Part shown: positions 1 to 8,801 of the stretch, in pieces
How positions within the stretch are numbered: the first letter of the stretch is position 1
How the letters are laid out: every line of letters starts with the position of its first letter
Assembly: GCF_030973515.1 (NCBI RefSeq)
Contig: NZ_JARGZA010000001.1
Location: 124,001 to 188,000, forward strand
Reading direction: 5' to 3'
Source: Jannaschia maritima
GTDB taxonomy: Bacteria > Pseudomonadota > Alphaproteobacteria > Rhodobacterales > Rhodobacteraceae
Length of the DNA: 64,000 nt
Position numbers and translations under genes: made by a program
Notes under the pieces: generated by a model
The model's input: only the letters and a program-made list of their open reading frames with translations
Databases searched by the model: none
Told to the model about the DNA's origin: nothing

Positions 1-584
1 CGATCTGGCTGCGGCTGAAGCTGATCGCCGACGTGGGTCTGCTGGGGCTGCCGAACGCCGGCAAGTCCACCTTCCTGGCCGCTACGTCGAACGCCCGCCC
101 GAAGGTCGCGGACTATCCGTTCACCACGCTCGTCCCGAACCTGGGCGTCGTCGCCGTGGACGGGGTCGAGTTCGTCGTGGCCGACATCCCCGGCTTGATC
201 GAGGGGGCGCACGAAGGACGTGGCATCGGCGATCGGTTCCTGGGCCATGTCGAGCGTTGCAGCGTCCTCCTGCACCTGGTCGACGGGACCGCGGGCGACG
301 TGGTCGCGGATTATCGCACCATCGTCCGGGAACTGGATCTCTATGGTGCGGGCCTCGCCCAGAAGCCGCGCCTGACGGTCCTCAACAAGGTCGATGCGGT
401 CCCGCAGGGCGACCTCGAATCCCGCAGGGAGGCATTGGTCGCAGCGTCGGGCGGTCCGGTGCTGTGCATGTCGGGCGCCACCGGACAGGGCGTCACGGAC
501 GTCCTGCGCGCCTTGCGGCGGCACATCGCGGCGGACGCGGCGGCGGAGGACGAAGGAGACGACGGCGCATGGTCGCCCCTCTGA
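1..584 (+). CDS. obgE: GTPase Obg (CgtA), 3' part only
   Basis: This is the G domain and C-terminus of the ribosome-assembly and stress GTPase Obg; the glycine-rich N-terminal Obg fold lies outside the window. The first complete codon is at base 3. The GTPase motifs are clear: P-loop GLPNAGKST, switch region DIPGLIEGA, base-recognition motif NKVD and a closing SGA. The protein ends soon after the G domain in an acidic tail, so it lacks the extra C-terminal OCT domain seen in some Obg proteins. Its last 16 bases overlap proB, which suggests translational coupling. An obg-proB-proA order is common in alphaproteobacteria. Confidence 0.96.
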   Translation, partial: IWLRLKLIADVGLLGLPNAGKSTFLAATSNARPKVADYPFTTLVPNLGVVAVDGVEFVVADIPGLIEGAHEGRGIGDRFLGHVERCSVLLHLVDGTAGDVVADYRTIVRELDLYGAGLAQKPRLTVLNKVDAVPQGDLESRREALVAASGGPVLCMSGATGQGVTDVLRALRRHIAADAAAEDEGDDGAWSPL

Positions 585-1675
585 CGCTGGACGGCGCCGG
601 GCGCATCGTCGTCAAGATCGGGTCCGCCCTCCTCGTCGATCCGGCTGCCGGAACGATCCGCGACGCTTGGCTGCGGGGCCTCGCCGCGGACGTGGCGGCC
701 CTGCACGCGAACGGGTGCGAGGTCGTCCTGGTCTCGTCGGGGGCCATCGCCCTGGGGCGGCGGGTCCTCCGCCTCGATGGCGAATTATCCCTGGAACAAT
801 CGCAGGCGGCCGCGGCCGTGGGCCAGATCCGGTTGGCCGGGGCGTACCGGGACGTGTTGCAGCCGATCGTGGCCAGCCAGGTCCTCCTGACGCTCGACGA
901 CAGCGAGGATCGTCGCCGCTATCTGAACATGCGCGCGTCGTTCGAGATGCAACTGAAGCTGGGCGTGGTGCCCGTCGTGAACGAGAACGACACCATCGCG
1001 ACCGACGAGATCCGGTTCGGCGACAACGACCGCCTGGCTGCACAGGTCGCGGTCATGGCGGGCGCCGACCTCTGCGTCCTGCTGTCCGATGTCGACGGCC
1101 TCTATACGGCGAACCCCAACCTCGATCCGACCGCCGAACATCTGGCGGAGGTGGCCGAGATCACGCCCGGGATCGCCGCGATGGCCGGCGAGGGCGTGTC
1201 CGGGCTGTCGAAGGGCGGGATGATCACCAAGCTGATGGCGGCCCGCACGGCCATGGCGTCGGGCTGCGGTCTTATCATTACCCGCGGCGACGTGGATCAA
1301 CCCCTGACCGCCCTCGCGGACGGGGCGCGGGCGACGCGGTTCCGGGCGCAGGGCGACCCGCGCACGGCCCGCAAGCGATGGATCGCCGCGATGAAGCCGC
1401 GCGGCGCCATCGCCATCGACGCGGGCGCGGCGCAGGCGCTGTCCGACGGCCGGTCGCTGCTGCCCGCGGGCGTCACGTGGGTCGGCGGCAGCTTCGGGCG
1501 GGGCGAGCCGGTGACGATCGAAGGACCGGACGGCACCGCGCTGGGCCAGGGCCTGATTCGCTATACCGCCCAGGAGGCCCGGACCATCAAGGGCCATCGC
1601 AGCGGTGACATCCCGGGCCTGCTGGGATATCCCGGCCGGGCCGCGTTGATCCATCGCGACGATCTGGCGACCTGA
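569..1675 (+). CDS. proB: Glutamate 5-kinase
   Basis: ProB phosphorylates the gamma-carboxylate of glutamate, the first step of proline synthesis in the cytoplasm. The 368-residue protein has the amino-acid kinase fold (start motif [10 protein letters not shown], then [33 protein letters not shown] and [10 protein letters not shown]), followed from about residue 275 by a PUA-like domain. This is the usual two-domain length. The ATG at 569 was chosen because it begins the conserved kinase strand after only about ten residues; the open frame runs further upstream only in antiphase with obgE. The gene overlaps obgE by 16 bases and is followed 16 bases later by proA, so the three form one transcription unit. 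Confidence 0.97.
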   Translation: MVAPLTLDGAGRIVVKIGSALLVDPAAGTIRDAWLRGLAADVAALHANGCEVVLVSSGAIALGRRVLRLDGELSLEQSQAAAAVGQIRLAGAYRDVLQPIVASQVLLTLDDSEDRRRYLNMRASFEMQLKLGVVPVVNENDTIATDEIRFGDNDRLAAQVAVMAGADLCVLLSDVDGLYTANPNLDPTAEHLAEVAEITPGIAAMAGEGVSGLSKGGMITKLMAARTAMASGCGLIITRGDVDQPLTALADGARATRFRAQGDPRTARKRWIAAMKPRGAIAIDAGAAQALSDGRSLLPAGVTWVGGSFGRGEPVTIEGPDGTALGQGLIRYTAQEARTIKGHRSGDIPGLLGYPGRAALIHRDDLAT

Positions 1676-1691
1676 GACGGGGGGCGGAACG

Positions 1692-2960
1692 GTGAAGGAC
1701 ACCATGGACGACGCGGCCACGCTGATCGACCGCATGGGCCGGGCCGCCCGCGCTGCGGCATCGCAGCTGTCCCATGCCAGCGCCGAACGCAAGCACGCCG
1801 CCCTGATCGGCGCGGCTGACGCGCTGTGGTCGACGCGGGACGTGGTGCTGCTCGCCAACGCGGAGGACATGGTCGCGGCCGAGGCGAAGGGACTGTCGCC
1901 GGCGATGCTGGACCGTCTGGCGCTGGACGACGGACGCATCCGCGGCGTCTGCGATGGGTTGCGCGCAATCGCGGAACAGCCCGACCCGGTGGGCCAGGTG
2001 CTGGCCGAATGGACGCGGCCCAACGGCCTGACGATCCGCCGCGTGCGGACCCCCCTGGGCGTGATCGGCGTTATCTACGAATCCCGCCCCAACGTCACCG
2101 CCGACGCGGGCGCCCTGTGCCTGAAGTCGGGCAATGCCGTCATCCTGCGCGGTGGGTCCGAATCCCTGCATTCGTCGCGTGCGATCCATGCCGCGATGGC
2201 GGAAGGGTTGCGGCAGGCCGGGCTGCCGGAGGCCGCGATCCAGCTCGTTCCCACCCGCGACCGGGCCGCCGTGCAGGCGATGCTGACCGCGGTGGACCAC
2301 ATCGACGTGATCGTGCCGCGGGGCGGCAAGGGACTAGTCGGCCTGGTGCAACGCGAAGCCCGCGTGCCGGTGTTCGCCCACCTCGAGGGGATCTGCCACA
2401 TCTATGTCGGCGCGACCGCCGATCCGGCCATGGCGCTCGAGATCGTGCTGAACGCCAAGACCCGCCGGACGGGCATCTGCGGGTCCATGGAATGCCTGCT
2501 GATCGACTGGCGGTTCCATACGCAGCATGGTCCCGTGCTGGTGGAGGCGCTGCGCGACGCGGGCGTCGAGGTTCGGGCCGACGGCGAGTTGGCGAAGGTC
2601 GACGGCACCGTTCCCGCCAGGGCGGACGACTTCGGGCGGGAGTTCCTGGACATGATCTGCGCGGCCAAGCTGGTCGACGGCGTGGACGAGGCGATCGATC
2701 ATATCCGTGCCCATGGGTCGAATCACACGGACGCCATCGTGTCGGAGGACGCGCAGGCCGTCGCCCACTTCTTCGAGCGCTTGGATTCGGCGATCCTGAT
2801 GCACAACGCATCCACCCAGTTCGCCGATGGGGGGGAGTTCGGGATGGGCGCGGAGATCGGCATCGCGACCGGCAAGATGCACGCCCGCGGCCCCGTGGGC
2901 GCGGAGCAGCTGTGCAGCTTCAAGTACCTGGTCAGCGGGAACGGGGCCGTGCGGACCTGA
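1692..2960 (+). CDS. proA: Gamma-glutamyl phosphate reductase
   Basis: ProA reduces gamma-glutamyl phosphate with NADPH to glutamate 5-semialdehyde, the second step of proline synthesis. The 422-residue protein is an aldehyde-dehydrogenase-fold enzyme of normal length. Recognisable motifs are [19 protein letters not shown], the cofactor-site [12 protein letters not shown], the catalytic-cysteine region with [14 protein letters not shown], and a C-terminal [14 protein letters not shown]. The GTG at 1692 has a purine-rich GGGGGCGGAA upstream; an ATG four codons later (1704) is the alternative start. It directly follows proB. Confidence 0.97.
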   Translation: MKDTMDDAATLIDRMGRAARAAASQLSHASAERKHAALIGAADALWSTRDVVLLANAEDMVAAEAKGLSPAMLDRLALDDGRIRGVCDGLRAIAEQPDPVGQVLAEWTRPNGLTIRRVRTPLGVIGVIYESRPNVTADAGALCLKSGNAVILRGGSESLHSSRAIHAAMAEGLRQAGLPEAAIQLVPTRDRAAVQAMLTAVDHIDVIVPRGGKGLVGLVQREARVPVFAHLEGICHIYVGATADPAMALEIVLNAKTRRTGICGSMECLLIDWRFHTQHGPVLVEALRDAGVEVRADGELAKVDGTVPARADDFGREFLDMICAAKLVDGVDEAIDHIRAHGSNHTDAIVSEDAQAVAHFFERLDSAILMHNASTQFADGGEFGMGAEIGIATGKMHARGPVGAEQLCSFKYLVSGNGAVRT

Positions 2961-2990
2961 TCGCACGGGCGCCGCCGCACCCCCGGCGGC

Positions 2991-3329
2991 CTAACGCTCC
3001 ACGACCCCGATCGCGTCCATCATCGCCGCGAACGCGATCCGGTCGGCGTCCGGGGTCGTCGCGCGTCCAACGACGATAGCATCGAACCGTTCGCGCAGTG
3101 CCGTCTTCTCCTCGCCCTTGCAATCGTTCCAGGGCCGGTTCTGCAACGCCATCTCGAGGACGTAGAACCCTATGAAATGGGGGCGGGTGCCCGCGGCGAT
3201 CAGGGAGGCATAGGCGGCGTCCGCGCCGGCCCGGCGGAACGCGTCGACCGTGCCGAGCCCCACGCCGGCCAGCGCCTCGCCAAGGGCGGGGCCGATGTTG
3301 CGCAGGGTCGTAACGGAATCGCCGGACAT
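2991..3329 (-). CDS. TfoX C-terminal-domain protein
   Basis: A 112-residue protein consisting only of a TfoX/Sxy C-terminal domain (helix-hairpin-helix-like). The N-terminus TTLRNIGPALGEALAGVG matches the conserved 'L.NIGP..E..L..vGI.t...l...Ga' pattern, followed by an aromatic-rich FIGFYVLEMALQNRPWND segment. In gammaproteobacteria the full TfoX acts in competence control; single-domain alphaproteobacterial relatives have no settled function. The ATG at 3329 was chosen over an upstream start (3416) because the conserved domain begins at once. It faces proA tail to tail, and the CCUCCUCCC small RNA lies just upstream on the same strand. Confidence 0.8.
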   Translation of the reverse strand: MSGDSVTTLRNIGPALGEALAGVGLGTVDAFRRAGADAAYASLIAAGTRPHFIGFYVLEMALQNRPWNDCKGEEKTALRERFDAIVVGRATTPDADRIAFAAMMDAIGVVER

Positions 3330-3379
3330 GGAACCACCGTCCCATCCGGGCGGCATCGGTTCAACGAAAATCACGAAAG

Positions 3380-3460
3380 CGACCCCGCCCTGGGAGGAGG
3401 TAGGACGGGGCCGCATGTTTCTCGGCGACCGGATCAGGGAGGAGGAAGACCCGGTGCCTC
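3380..3460 (-). ncRNA. Candidate CCUCCUCCC ('cuckoo'/CcsR-like) small RNA
   Basis: On the minus strand two hairpins stand in tandem, each exposing CCTCCTCCC in its loop. The first (about 3458-3424) pairs GGC-ACCGG with CCGGT-C-GCC around the loop copy at 3445-3437. The second (3410-3383) pairs CCCCG plus CC/GG around the loop copy at 3400-3392, and is followed by a T-containing stretch that could end transcription. Two stem-loops each presenting CCUCCUCCC define the cuckoo family of Rhodobacteraceae small RNAs, including CcsR1-4 of Rhodobacter. Those are often linked to a DUF1127 gene, which is absent here. Exact ends and promoter are unknown. Confidence 0.65.
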
Positions 3461-3642
3461 GATGTCCCGACAGTTAAGCTGCACCGCGGCGCCATCAATG
3501 CTGCATCTGCGAAAAACGGGTCCTTCGGCGGGAAGAACACGAATTCGCACGAATGTTTCCCATCGGCGCGACCAGACGAACGAAACGGGATCCGCATTCG
3601 GCCTGTTTGGCGGGCAAGTCGACTACGACGCGGCCCTCCGTG
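3461..3642. other. Non-coding remainder between small RNA and SMR gene
   Basis: Together with the small RNA this forms a gene-free stretch of more than 300 bases (3330-3642). The open frames crossing it show no family motif and no good ribosome binding site. It probably holds the promoter of the small RNA on the minus strand, but I could not place a convincing -35/-10 pair. Confidence 0.4.
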
Positions 3643-3966
3643 TCAGGTGACGTCCGAGAACAGTTGCATCACCACGATCCCCGCCACGATCAGAACGATT
3701 CCGATCACCGCGGGGGTGTCCAACCGCTGCCCGAAGGCCATCCAACCGATCACGGCGATCAGCACGATCCCCAAACCCGACCATATCGCATAGGCGACGC
3801 CGACCGGTATGGACTGCAACACCAGTGCGAGGAGGCCGAGCGCTCCGCCATAGGCCACGATCGCCACCGCGGTCGGCCCCAACCGCGTCAATCCCTCCGA
3901 TGCCTTCAGGGCGGAGGTCCCGATCACCTCGAACGCGATCGCGAACACGAGATAGACCCACGCCAT
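3643..3966 (-). CDS. Small multidrug resistance (SMR) transporter
   Basis: A 107-residue inner-membrane protein with four predicted transmembrane helices, the standard SMR (EmrE/QacE/SugE) size. It begins MAWVYLVFAIAFEVIGTSAL, which contains the family's essential membrane glutamate (E14 equivalent), and has the characteristic AYAIWSGLGIVLIAVIGW in helix 3. Such proteins exchange protons for cationic drugs or guanidinium-type compounds as dual-topology dimers; the substrate cannot be read from sequence. The start at 3966 lies 2 bases after the stop of the YitT-family gene, so the two are co-transcribed. Confidence 0.93.
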   Translation of the reverse strand: MAWVYLVFAIAFEVIGTSALKASEGLTRLGPTAVAIVAYGGALGLLALVLQSIPVGVAYAIWSGLGIVLIAVIGWMAFGQRLDTPAVIGIVLIVAGIVVMQLFSDVT

Positions 3967-3968
3967 CC

Positions 3969-4604
3969 CTAGCGCCCCACGTACCGGTCGCGCCGATGGT
4001 TCACCGCGATCACCAGATTGACGACGACCGCCCCCAGAAGGGACGCGGCGACGAGCAGCGGGTCCAGCACCGCAAACGCTGCGGCGAACAGGATCGCGTC
4101 GAAGCCCAGTTGCACCCATCCCGCCTGGATCCCGAAGCGTTCCTGCATCCATAATGCCAGGATCCCCACGCCGCCCAGCGAGGCGCCATGCCGGAATATG
4201 GCGATCAGACCCATGCCGATCACCGCGCCGGCCAGCGCCGACGCCACCCAGGGCGACAGGAACGAGACGTCCATCACGGCATCGAGGAGGGGGGTCGCCA
4301 CCGAGACGACCGTGACCGCGATGGCGGTCTTCGCGACGAAGCGGGGCCCCATCCGGATCCACCCCAGCACGTAGAACGGCAGGTTCAGGACGAAGAACCA
4401 GAACGCGAACCCATAGGGGGTGGCATAGGACAGCAGGACGCCCAATCCCGCCGTCTGCCCCGTGATCAGCCCGGCGCTCTGAAGCAGGACGACGCCCAAG
4501 GCGCACAGGCTGCACCCCAGGGCGAAGGCCTGCGCATCCTCCCAGGGGGTGTGCCGGGTCGCGCCGCGTACATGCGGTTCCGCGTTCGTGTCGGATGAGG
4601 CCAT
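3969..4604 (-). CDS. YitT family membrane protein
   Basis: A 211-residue integral membrane protein with about five to six hydrophobic helices. It matches the YitT/DUF161 pattern: an early GLITGQTAGLGVLLSY segment and a later FRHGASLGGVGILALWMQ block, both typical of the family. The function of these proteins is not established; some are discussed as transporters. The N-terminal 20 residues are hydrophilic. It is the first gene of a two-gene unit with the downstream SMR transporter (2-base gap), which may hint at a shared export or stress role. Confidence 0.82.
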   Translation of the reverse strand: MASSDTNAEPHVRGATRHTPWEDAQAFALGCSLCALGVVLLQSAGLITGQTAGLGVLLSYATPYGFAFWFFVLNLPFYVLGWIRMGPRFVAKTAIAVTVVSVATPLLDAVMDVSFLSPWVASALAGAVIGMGLIAIFRHGASLGGVGILALWMQERFGIQAGWVQLGFDAILFAAAFAVLDPLLVAASLLGAVVVNLVIAVNHRRDRYVGR

Positions 4605-4664
4605 GGCGACCTGATAGGGGCCCCGCGCCGGACATGCCAGCGCGAGGCGCGCGGGGGCATCCGG

Positions 4665-5873
4665 CTAGAGCGCAGCTTGCAGGTTCTCGTCCACCTTCTC
4701 GAGGAACCCCATCGTCGTCAGCCACTCCTGGTCCGGTCCGACCAACAGGGCCAGGTCCTTCGTCATGTGACCCAATTCCACCGTGTCCACGACCACCTTC
4801 TCCAACGTCTCGACGAAGTTGGACAGCTGCGCGTTGTCGTCCAGCTTGGCCCGGTGCTTCAGGCCGCCGGTCCAGGCGAAAATCGACGCGATGGAGTTGG
4901 TCGACGTCTCCTTGCCCGCCTGGTGCTGGCGATAGTGGCGCGTGACCGTGCCGTGCGCCGCCTCCGATTCGACGATCTTTCCGTCCGGCGTCATCAGCAC
5001 GGACGTCATCAACCCGAGGCTGCCGAAGCCCTGCGCGACGGTGTCCGACTGCACGTCCCCGTCATAGTTCTTGCACGCCCAGACATAGCCGCCCGACCAC
5101 TTCATCGCGGACGCCACCATGTCGTCGATCAGACGATGCTCGTAGGTGATGCCGGCCTCGTCGAACTTCGCCTTGAACTCGGAATCGAAGATACGCTGGA
5201 AGATCAGCATGAACTGACCGTCGTACTGCTTCATAATCGTGTTCTTGGTCGACAGATAGACGGGATAGCCCCGCGACAGGCCATAGTTGAAGGACGCCCG
5301 CGCGAAGTCCTCGATCGACTTGTCCAGGTTGTACATCGCCATCGTCACGCCCGACGACGGGGCGTCGAAGACCTCGTGCTCGATCGTCTCGCCGTCCTCG
5401 CCCACGAACTTGATCGTCAGCTTGCCCGCGCCGGGGAATTTGAAGTCGGTCGCGCGGTATTGGTCGCCGAACGCGTGCCGGCCTACGATGATGGGCTGCG
5501 TCCAGCCCGGCACCAGCCGCGGCACGTTCGAGCAAATGATCGGCTCCCGGAAGATCACGCCGCCCAGGATGTTGCGGATCGTGCCGTTCGGGCTGCGCCA
5601 CATCTTCTTCAGGCCGAACTCCTCCACCCGCGCCTCGTCCGGGGTGATGGTCGCGCACTTCACGCCGACGCCGACCTCCTTGATCTTCTCGGCCGCGTCG
5701 ACCGTGATCTGATCGTCCGTCGCATCCCTGCTCTCGATGCCGAGATCGTAGTAGAGCAGGTCCACGTCGAGATACGGCAGGACCAGCTTGTCCTTGATGA
5801 ACTGCCAGATGATGCGGGTCATCTCGTCGCCGTCGAGCTCGACGACGGGGTTCTCTACCTTGATCTTCGACAT
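4665..5873 (-). CDS. icd: NADP-dependent isocitrate dehydrogenase
   Basis: Oxidatively decarboxylates isocitrate to 2-oxoglutarate in the TCA cycle, giving NADPH. The 402-residue protein is of the homodimeric eukaryotic-like subfamily common in alphaproteobacteria, not the E. coli subfamily. It begins with [19 protein letters not shown] and contains [34 protein letters not shown]-like (here with [15 protein letters not shown]), [16 protein letters not shown]-like and [12 protein letters not shown]. The last is the conserved substrate/cofactor loop. It stands alone, with about 100 bases on each side and no operon partner. Confidence 0.97.
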   Translation of the reverse strand: MSKIKVENPVVELDGDEMTRIIWQFIKDKLVLPYLDVDLLYYDLGIESRDATDDQITVDAAEKIKEVGVGVKCATITPDEARVEEFGLKKMWRSPNGTIRNILGGVIFREPIICSNVPRLVPGWTQPIIVGRHAFGDQYRATDFKFPGAGKLTIKFVGEDGETIEHEVFDAPSSGVTMAMYNLDKSIEDFARASFNYGLSRGYPVYLSTKNTIMKQYDGQFMLIFQRIFDSEFKAKFDEAGITYEHRLIDDMVASAMKWSGGYVWACKNYDGDVQSDTVAQGFGSLGLMTSVLMTPDGKIVESEAAHGTVTRHYRQHQAGKETSTNSIASIFAWTGGLKHRAKLDDNAQLSNFVETLEKVVVDTVELGHMTKDLALLVGPDQEWLTTMGFLEKVDENLQAAL

Positions 5874-5975
5874 GGGCGTTCCTTCGGGCTGATCGTTCGC
5901 GCACCGTCTAGCGAAAGCGCGTCCCGGGGGAAAGCGTATGCCGCGGCATGCCGCGGGCGGATCGCCGGGTCGCCG

Positions 5976-6632
5976 TCAGTCGCCCGCCGGGGCGCCGGAC
6001 CCATCGGCCGTCGCGGTCTCCACGGCCGGACGCGGGCGCGCGTCGAGCAGGAGGACGAACAGCGTGCGCTGATCCGGCATTCCCGTGACGGTCAGGCCCG
6101 CCTCGGCCTGAACGGCGCGCAGACCCGCCTGCGTGTCGCGCCCGAAATACCCATCGGCCTGCGCGATGGCGTGCCCTTTGTCCCGCAGGGCATCGTTGAT
6201 CTGATCCAGCACGGCGGCATAGATCGCGATCGCGGTGTCGTTCTCGCCCTCCAGCGCCACCACGCGCGATTTCTCCCGCAGGGCGTCGGGCAGCAGCAGC
6301 CGGACCATCCGGTCCAGCGCCTCGGCCGTGCGCGTGTCGGACGGAAGCTGACGGCAGATCGAGGACATGAGCGACAGCAGCGATTCCGTCGTCTGCCACG
6401 GTGTCAGGTCGTAGATCCCGTCGAACTGCTGGTTCAGCGCCGTGACGTAGCCTTCGATCCAGCCGCCATAGGCGGGGACGTCGGGGCTGCGCCATTCCAT
6501 GGCGGACAGATAGTCGACACAGGTCAGCAGCCCGCCGCCCTCGATCGCGAAGCGCCCCTCGCCGTCGGCGGCGAAGGCCGACGAAACGGTCAGCGAAGCG
6601 CATACGGCCAGCGCGGGGATGCGACCCCTCAC
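5976..6632 (-). CDS. Secreted peptidoglycan-binding-domain protein
   Basis: A 218-residue protein with an N-terminal signal peptide (cleavage probably after SSAFA). The mature N-terminal part (about 30-120) has a cysteine pair and the pattern LLTCVDYLSA ... YGGWIEGYVTALNQ ... SSICRQLPSDT, resembling HdeA/Rap1a-type small periplasmic domains. From about residue 155 a PG_binding_1-like repeat follows (ADGYFGRDTQAGLRAVQAE). It therefore probably acts in the periplasm close to the cell wall. Its start codon overlaps the stop of the upstream VPLPA-CTERM-like gene by 4 bases, so the two are translationally coupled. The precise role is unknown. Confidence 0.72.
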   Translation of the reverse strand: MRGRIPALAVCASLTVSSAFAADGEGRFAIEGGGLLTCVDYLSAMEWRSPDVPAYGGWIEGYVTALNQQFDGIYDLTPWQTTESLLSLMSSICRQLPSDTRTAEALDRMVRLLLPDALREKSRVVALEGENDTAIAIYAAVLDQINDALRDKGHAIAQADGYFGRDTQAGLRAVQAEAGLTVTGMPDQRTLFVLLLDARPRPAVETATADGSGAPAGD

Positions 6633-7867
6633 GCCGACACGCTCCGCGCCCGCAGATAGGCCGCGCCCCCTAGTCCGAGCGCCGCGAGATAGAGCGCCAG
6701 AGCGCCGGGCAGGGGTATCGGCAGCGGAACGGTCACGTTGTCGTCATCGTCGAACTCGACAATGCCGCCTCCACCACCGCCGCCACCGCCAGTGGGACCG
6801 CCGCCCGTCGTGCCGCCGCTCCGCCGGTTCGTCGTCCCGCCAGGCGTCGTGCTCGCCGTCCGCACGAACGTGTCGCGGGGCGGAACCTCGAACGCGGCGA
6901 GTTCGCCCGGGATGGGCAGCAGCGCGACCGGTTCGCCCGTCGCCAGGTCCGCCAGCACCACGTCGGACAACACGTCGGGGCAATCCGGCTCGGCGACGAC
7001 GACGTCGGACAGGACCGTCGCCGCCAGCAACACGATCGGGCCCTTCACGTCGACATCGTAGGTCGAGCCCGCCGCCTCGCTGGGATAGATCCAGACGCTG
7101 TCCGAACCGACCCCGCTCGGGGGTGGCACGTCGATCGTCAGGTTCCACCGGGGCTGCGCGACGAAGGATGCCGGTTCGACCGCCTCGTCGAGCGATCCGC
7201 CCATCACGCCCGGCATCGCAAACGCACTTCCGTCGGCGACGTCGTCCAGCGACCCCACCCCGCTCGGCGATGCCATCCGGACGGGCACGAAGTCGGCGAA
7301 CGTGTCCGCACCGGAGCTACCGATGAGGATCTGCATCCCGTCGAACAATCCGGCCACGGCGTCCAGACGGGCGGGATCGACCTCCATCTCGACGGGGGCC
7401 GTGCGCCAGATCGATCGCGACTCGTCGCGAGCGTCTGGAATGCGAACCGCAACGCGGTTGAGGGGGTCGGCAGCACCCGACGCCGCCTCGGCCGCGTACT
7501 CGTACAGCCATCCGAGGCCCGCGCCGTTGTCCGCTCGCGCGAACTCCACCAGCGTGCCGACGGGCAGATCGACGTCCCACCGACGGATATCCGCGGGCAC
7601 GGGTACCACGCCACACGGCTCGATCGCCGCCGGATCGTCCAGCCCGAAGGTCAAGCCGCTCAGCGGGTCGGGTGCCGCCAATCCGCCGTTCCGCGTTCCG
7701 GGGCCGAAGAACGGCGTATCGACGAACGACATCGCCCGCGACGGCGGCAGGATCGAGAATGCGGACGCCAACCCCGGCGTCAGCGCGGCCGCGAACGCGA
7801 TGGTTCCCAAACCGAACCTGGAAACGCCAGCCAAGGCCCGCGCCCTATTTGTCGATATCTCTGACAT
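6629..7867 (-). CDS. VPLPA-CTERM-like exported protein
   Basis: A 412-residue protein of unknown function with a secretion signal (hydrophobic core FAAALTPGLASA). Its C-terminus has the tripartite sorting layout VPLPxPLPGALALYLAALGLGGAAYLR-ARS: a VPLP motif, a hydrophobic helix, then basic residues. Rhodobacterales proteins of this VPLPA-CTERM kind are thought to be processed by an exosortase-type enzyme and placed on the envelope. Before the motif lies a Gly/Thr-rich linker with a run of ten glycines and an acidic EFDDDDN patch. No catalytic motif is visible in the central 300 residues. The gene is coupled by ATGA overlap to the peptidoglycan-binding protein downstream. Confidence 0.7.
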   Translation of the reverse strand: MSEISTNRARALAGVSRFGLGTIAFAAALTPGLASAFSILPPSRAMSFVDTPFFGPGTRNGGLAAPDPLSGLTFGLDDPAAIEPCGVVPVPADIRRWDVDLPVGTLVEFARADNGAGLGWLYEYAAEAASGAADPLNRVAVRIPDARDESRSIWRTAPVEMEVDPARLDAVAGLFDGMQILIGSSGADTFADFVPVRMASPSGVGSLDDVADGSAFAMPGVMGGSLDEAVEPASFVAQPRWNLTIDVPPPSGVGSDSVWIYPSEAAGSTYDVDVKGPIVLLAATVLSDVVVAEPDCPDVLSDVVLADLATGEPVALLPIPGELAAFEVPPRDTFVRTASTTPGGTTNRRSGGTTGGGPTGGGGGGGGGIVEFDDDDNVTVPLPIPLPGALALYLAALGLGGAAYLRARSVSA

Positions 7868-8076
7868 GCGGCCGAATTACCTACGAAAAATCCTAAAGCA
7901 ACCTTACCAAAACGCGACGCCGCGTCCTCATTTCCGAAACGACGAACGGCCGACGCCGAACCCCTTCGATACTCCCACCTAAACGCTTGATCGGCCTAAG
8001 GTTTCCACATGGCGCCCATTCGCGGTCGCCGTTAACCATGGTGGAAGGAAGAGTCCGTGCTGCAACGGAACGGCAT

Positions 8077-8730
8077 TCACCGCGACGTTTCGGTCAATCG
8101 GCGTTCGACGTATTGCTTCACCGATTCTATCATCGGGTCCATATAGGGATCCTCGAAGAAGTGCCCCGCACCCTCCATCTCCTCGTGGGTGATGGTGATG
8201 CCCTTCTGCTCGTGCAGCTTGCCGACCAGGGACGCCGTGTCGTGCGGCGGCGCCACCCGATCGCTCCCGCCGTTTATGATCAGGCCGGAGGACGGGCAGG
8301 GGGCCAGGAACGTGAAGTCGTACCGGTCCGCGGGGGGCGACACGCTGATGAAGCCTGTGATCTCGGGGCGTCGCATTAATAATTGCATCCCGATCCAGGC
8401 ACCGAAGCTGAACCCCGCCACCCAGCAGTGCTTCGTGTTCGGGTTCATAGACTGAAGATAGTCGAGCGCGCTCGCCGCATCCGAAAGCTCGCCCACGCCC
8501 TGATCGTATTCCCCCTGGCTGCGGCCCACCCCGCGGAAGTTGAACCGCAGGACGTTGAAGCCCAGGGCGTGGAAGGCATAATGCAGGTTGTACACGACGC
8601 GATTGTTCATCGTCCCGCCGAATTGCGGGTGCGGGTGCAGCACGATCGCGATCGGCGCGTCCTTGACCTTCTGGGGATGGTATCGCCCCTCCAGCCGCCC
8701 CTCGGGGCCGGGGAAGATCACTTCGGGCAT
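8077..8730 (-). CDS. Alpha/beta hydrolase (dienelactone-hydrolase-like)
   Basis: A 217-residue cytoplasmic alpha/beta hydrolase of a family widespread in alphaproteobacteria. It shows the oxyanion-region HPHPQFGGTMNN, NFRGVGRSQGEYD, the nucleophile elbow GFSFGAW (serine within G-x-S-x-G), an acid-loop NGGSDRVAPP and a C-terminal histidine in GAGHFFED. Natural substrate is unknown. The ATG at 8730 starts immediately before the first conserved strand (MPEVIFPGPEGRLEG); an upstream in-frame start at 8784 would add a tail without similarity to the family. It is transcribed divergently from the suf operon, 71 bases away. Confidence 0.85.
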   Translation of the reverse strand: MPEVIFPGPEGRLEGRYHPQKVKDAPIAIVLHPHPQFGGTMNNRVVYNLHYAFHALGFNVLRFNFRGVGRSQGEYDQGVGELSDAASALDYLQSMNPNTKHCWVAGFSFGAWIGMQLLMRRPEITGFISVSPPADRYDFTFLAPCPSSGLIINGGSDRVAPPHDTASLVGKLHEQKGITITHEEMEGAGHFFEDPYMDPMIESVKQYVERRLTETSR

Positions 8731-8740
8731 ATGGGCCCCC

Positions 8741-8770
8741 TTGTTCCGGTAAGCATCGGGCAGGTATGCG
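8741..8770 (+). promoter_or_regulatory. Possible suf operon promoter
   Basis: TTGTTC at 8741-8746 and TATGCG at 8765-8770, with an 18-base spacer, lie about 30 bases before the iscR start codon. This is the best sigma-70-like pair between the divergent hydrolase gene and iscR. It is a weak match and no IscR or iron-box operator could be assigned with confidence. Confidence 0.3.
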
Positions 8771-8801
8771 AGCCCGGCGCGCACGTCAATCGGAGGGCCG
8801 G

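Noticed and set aside
257-568. Upstream extension of the proB frame
   Set aside because: The open frame continues inside obgE, but the conserved kinase domain starts just after ATG 569 and the extension is Arg/Gly-rich shadow sequence.
3361-3597. 78-codon minus-strand open frame across the small RNA region
   Set aside because: It has no ribosome binding site or motif, and it runs through both CCTCCTCCC hairpins, which are better explained as structured RNA.
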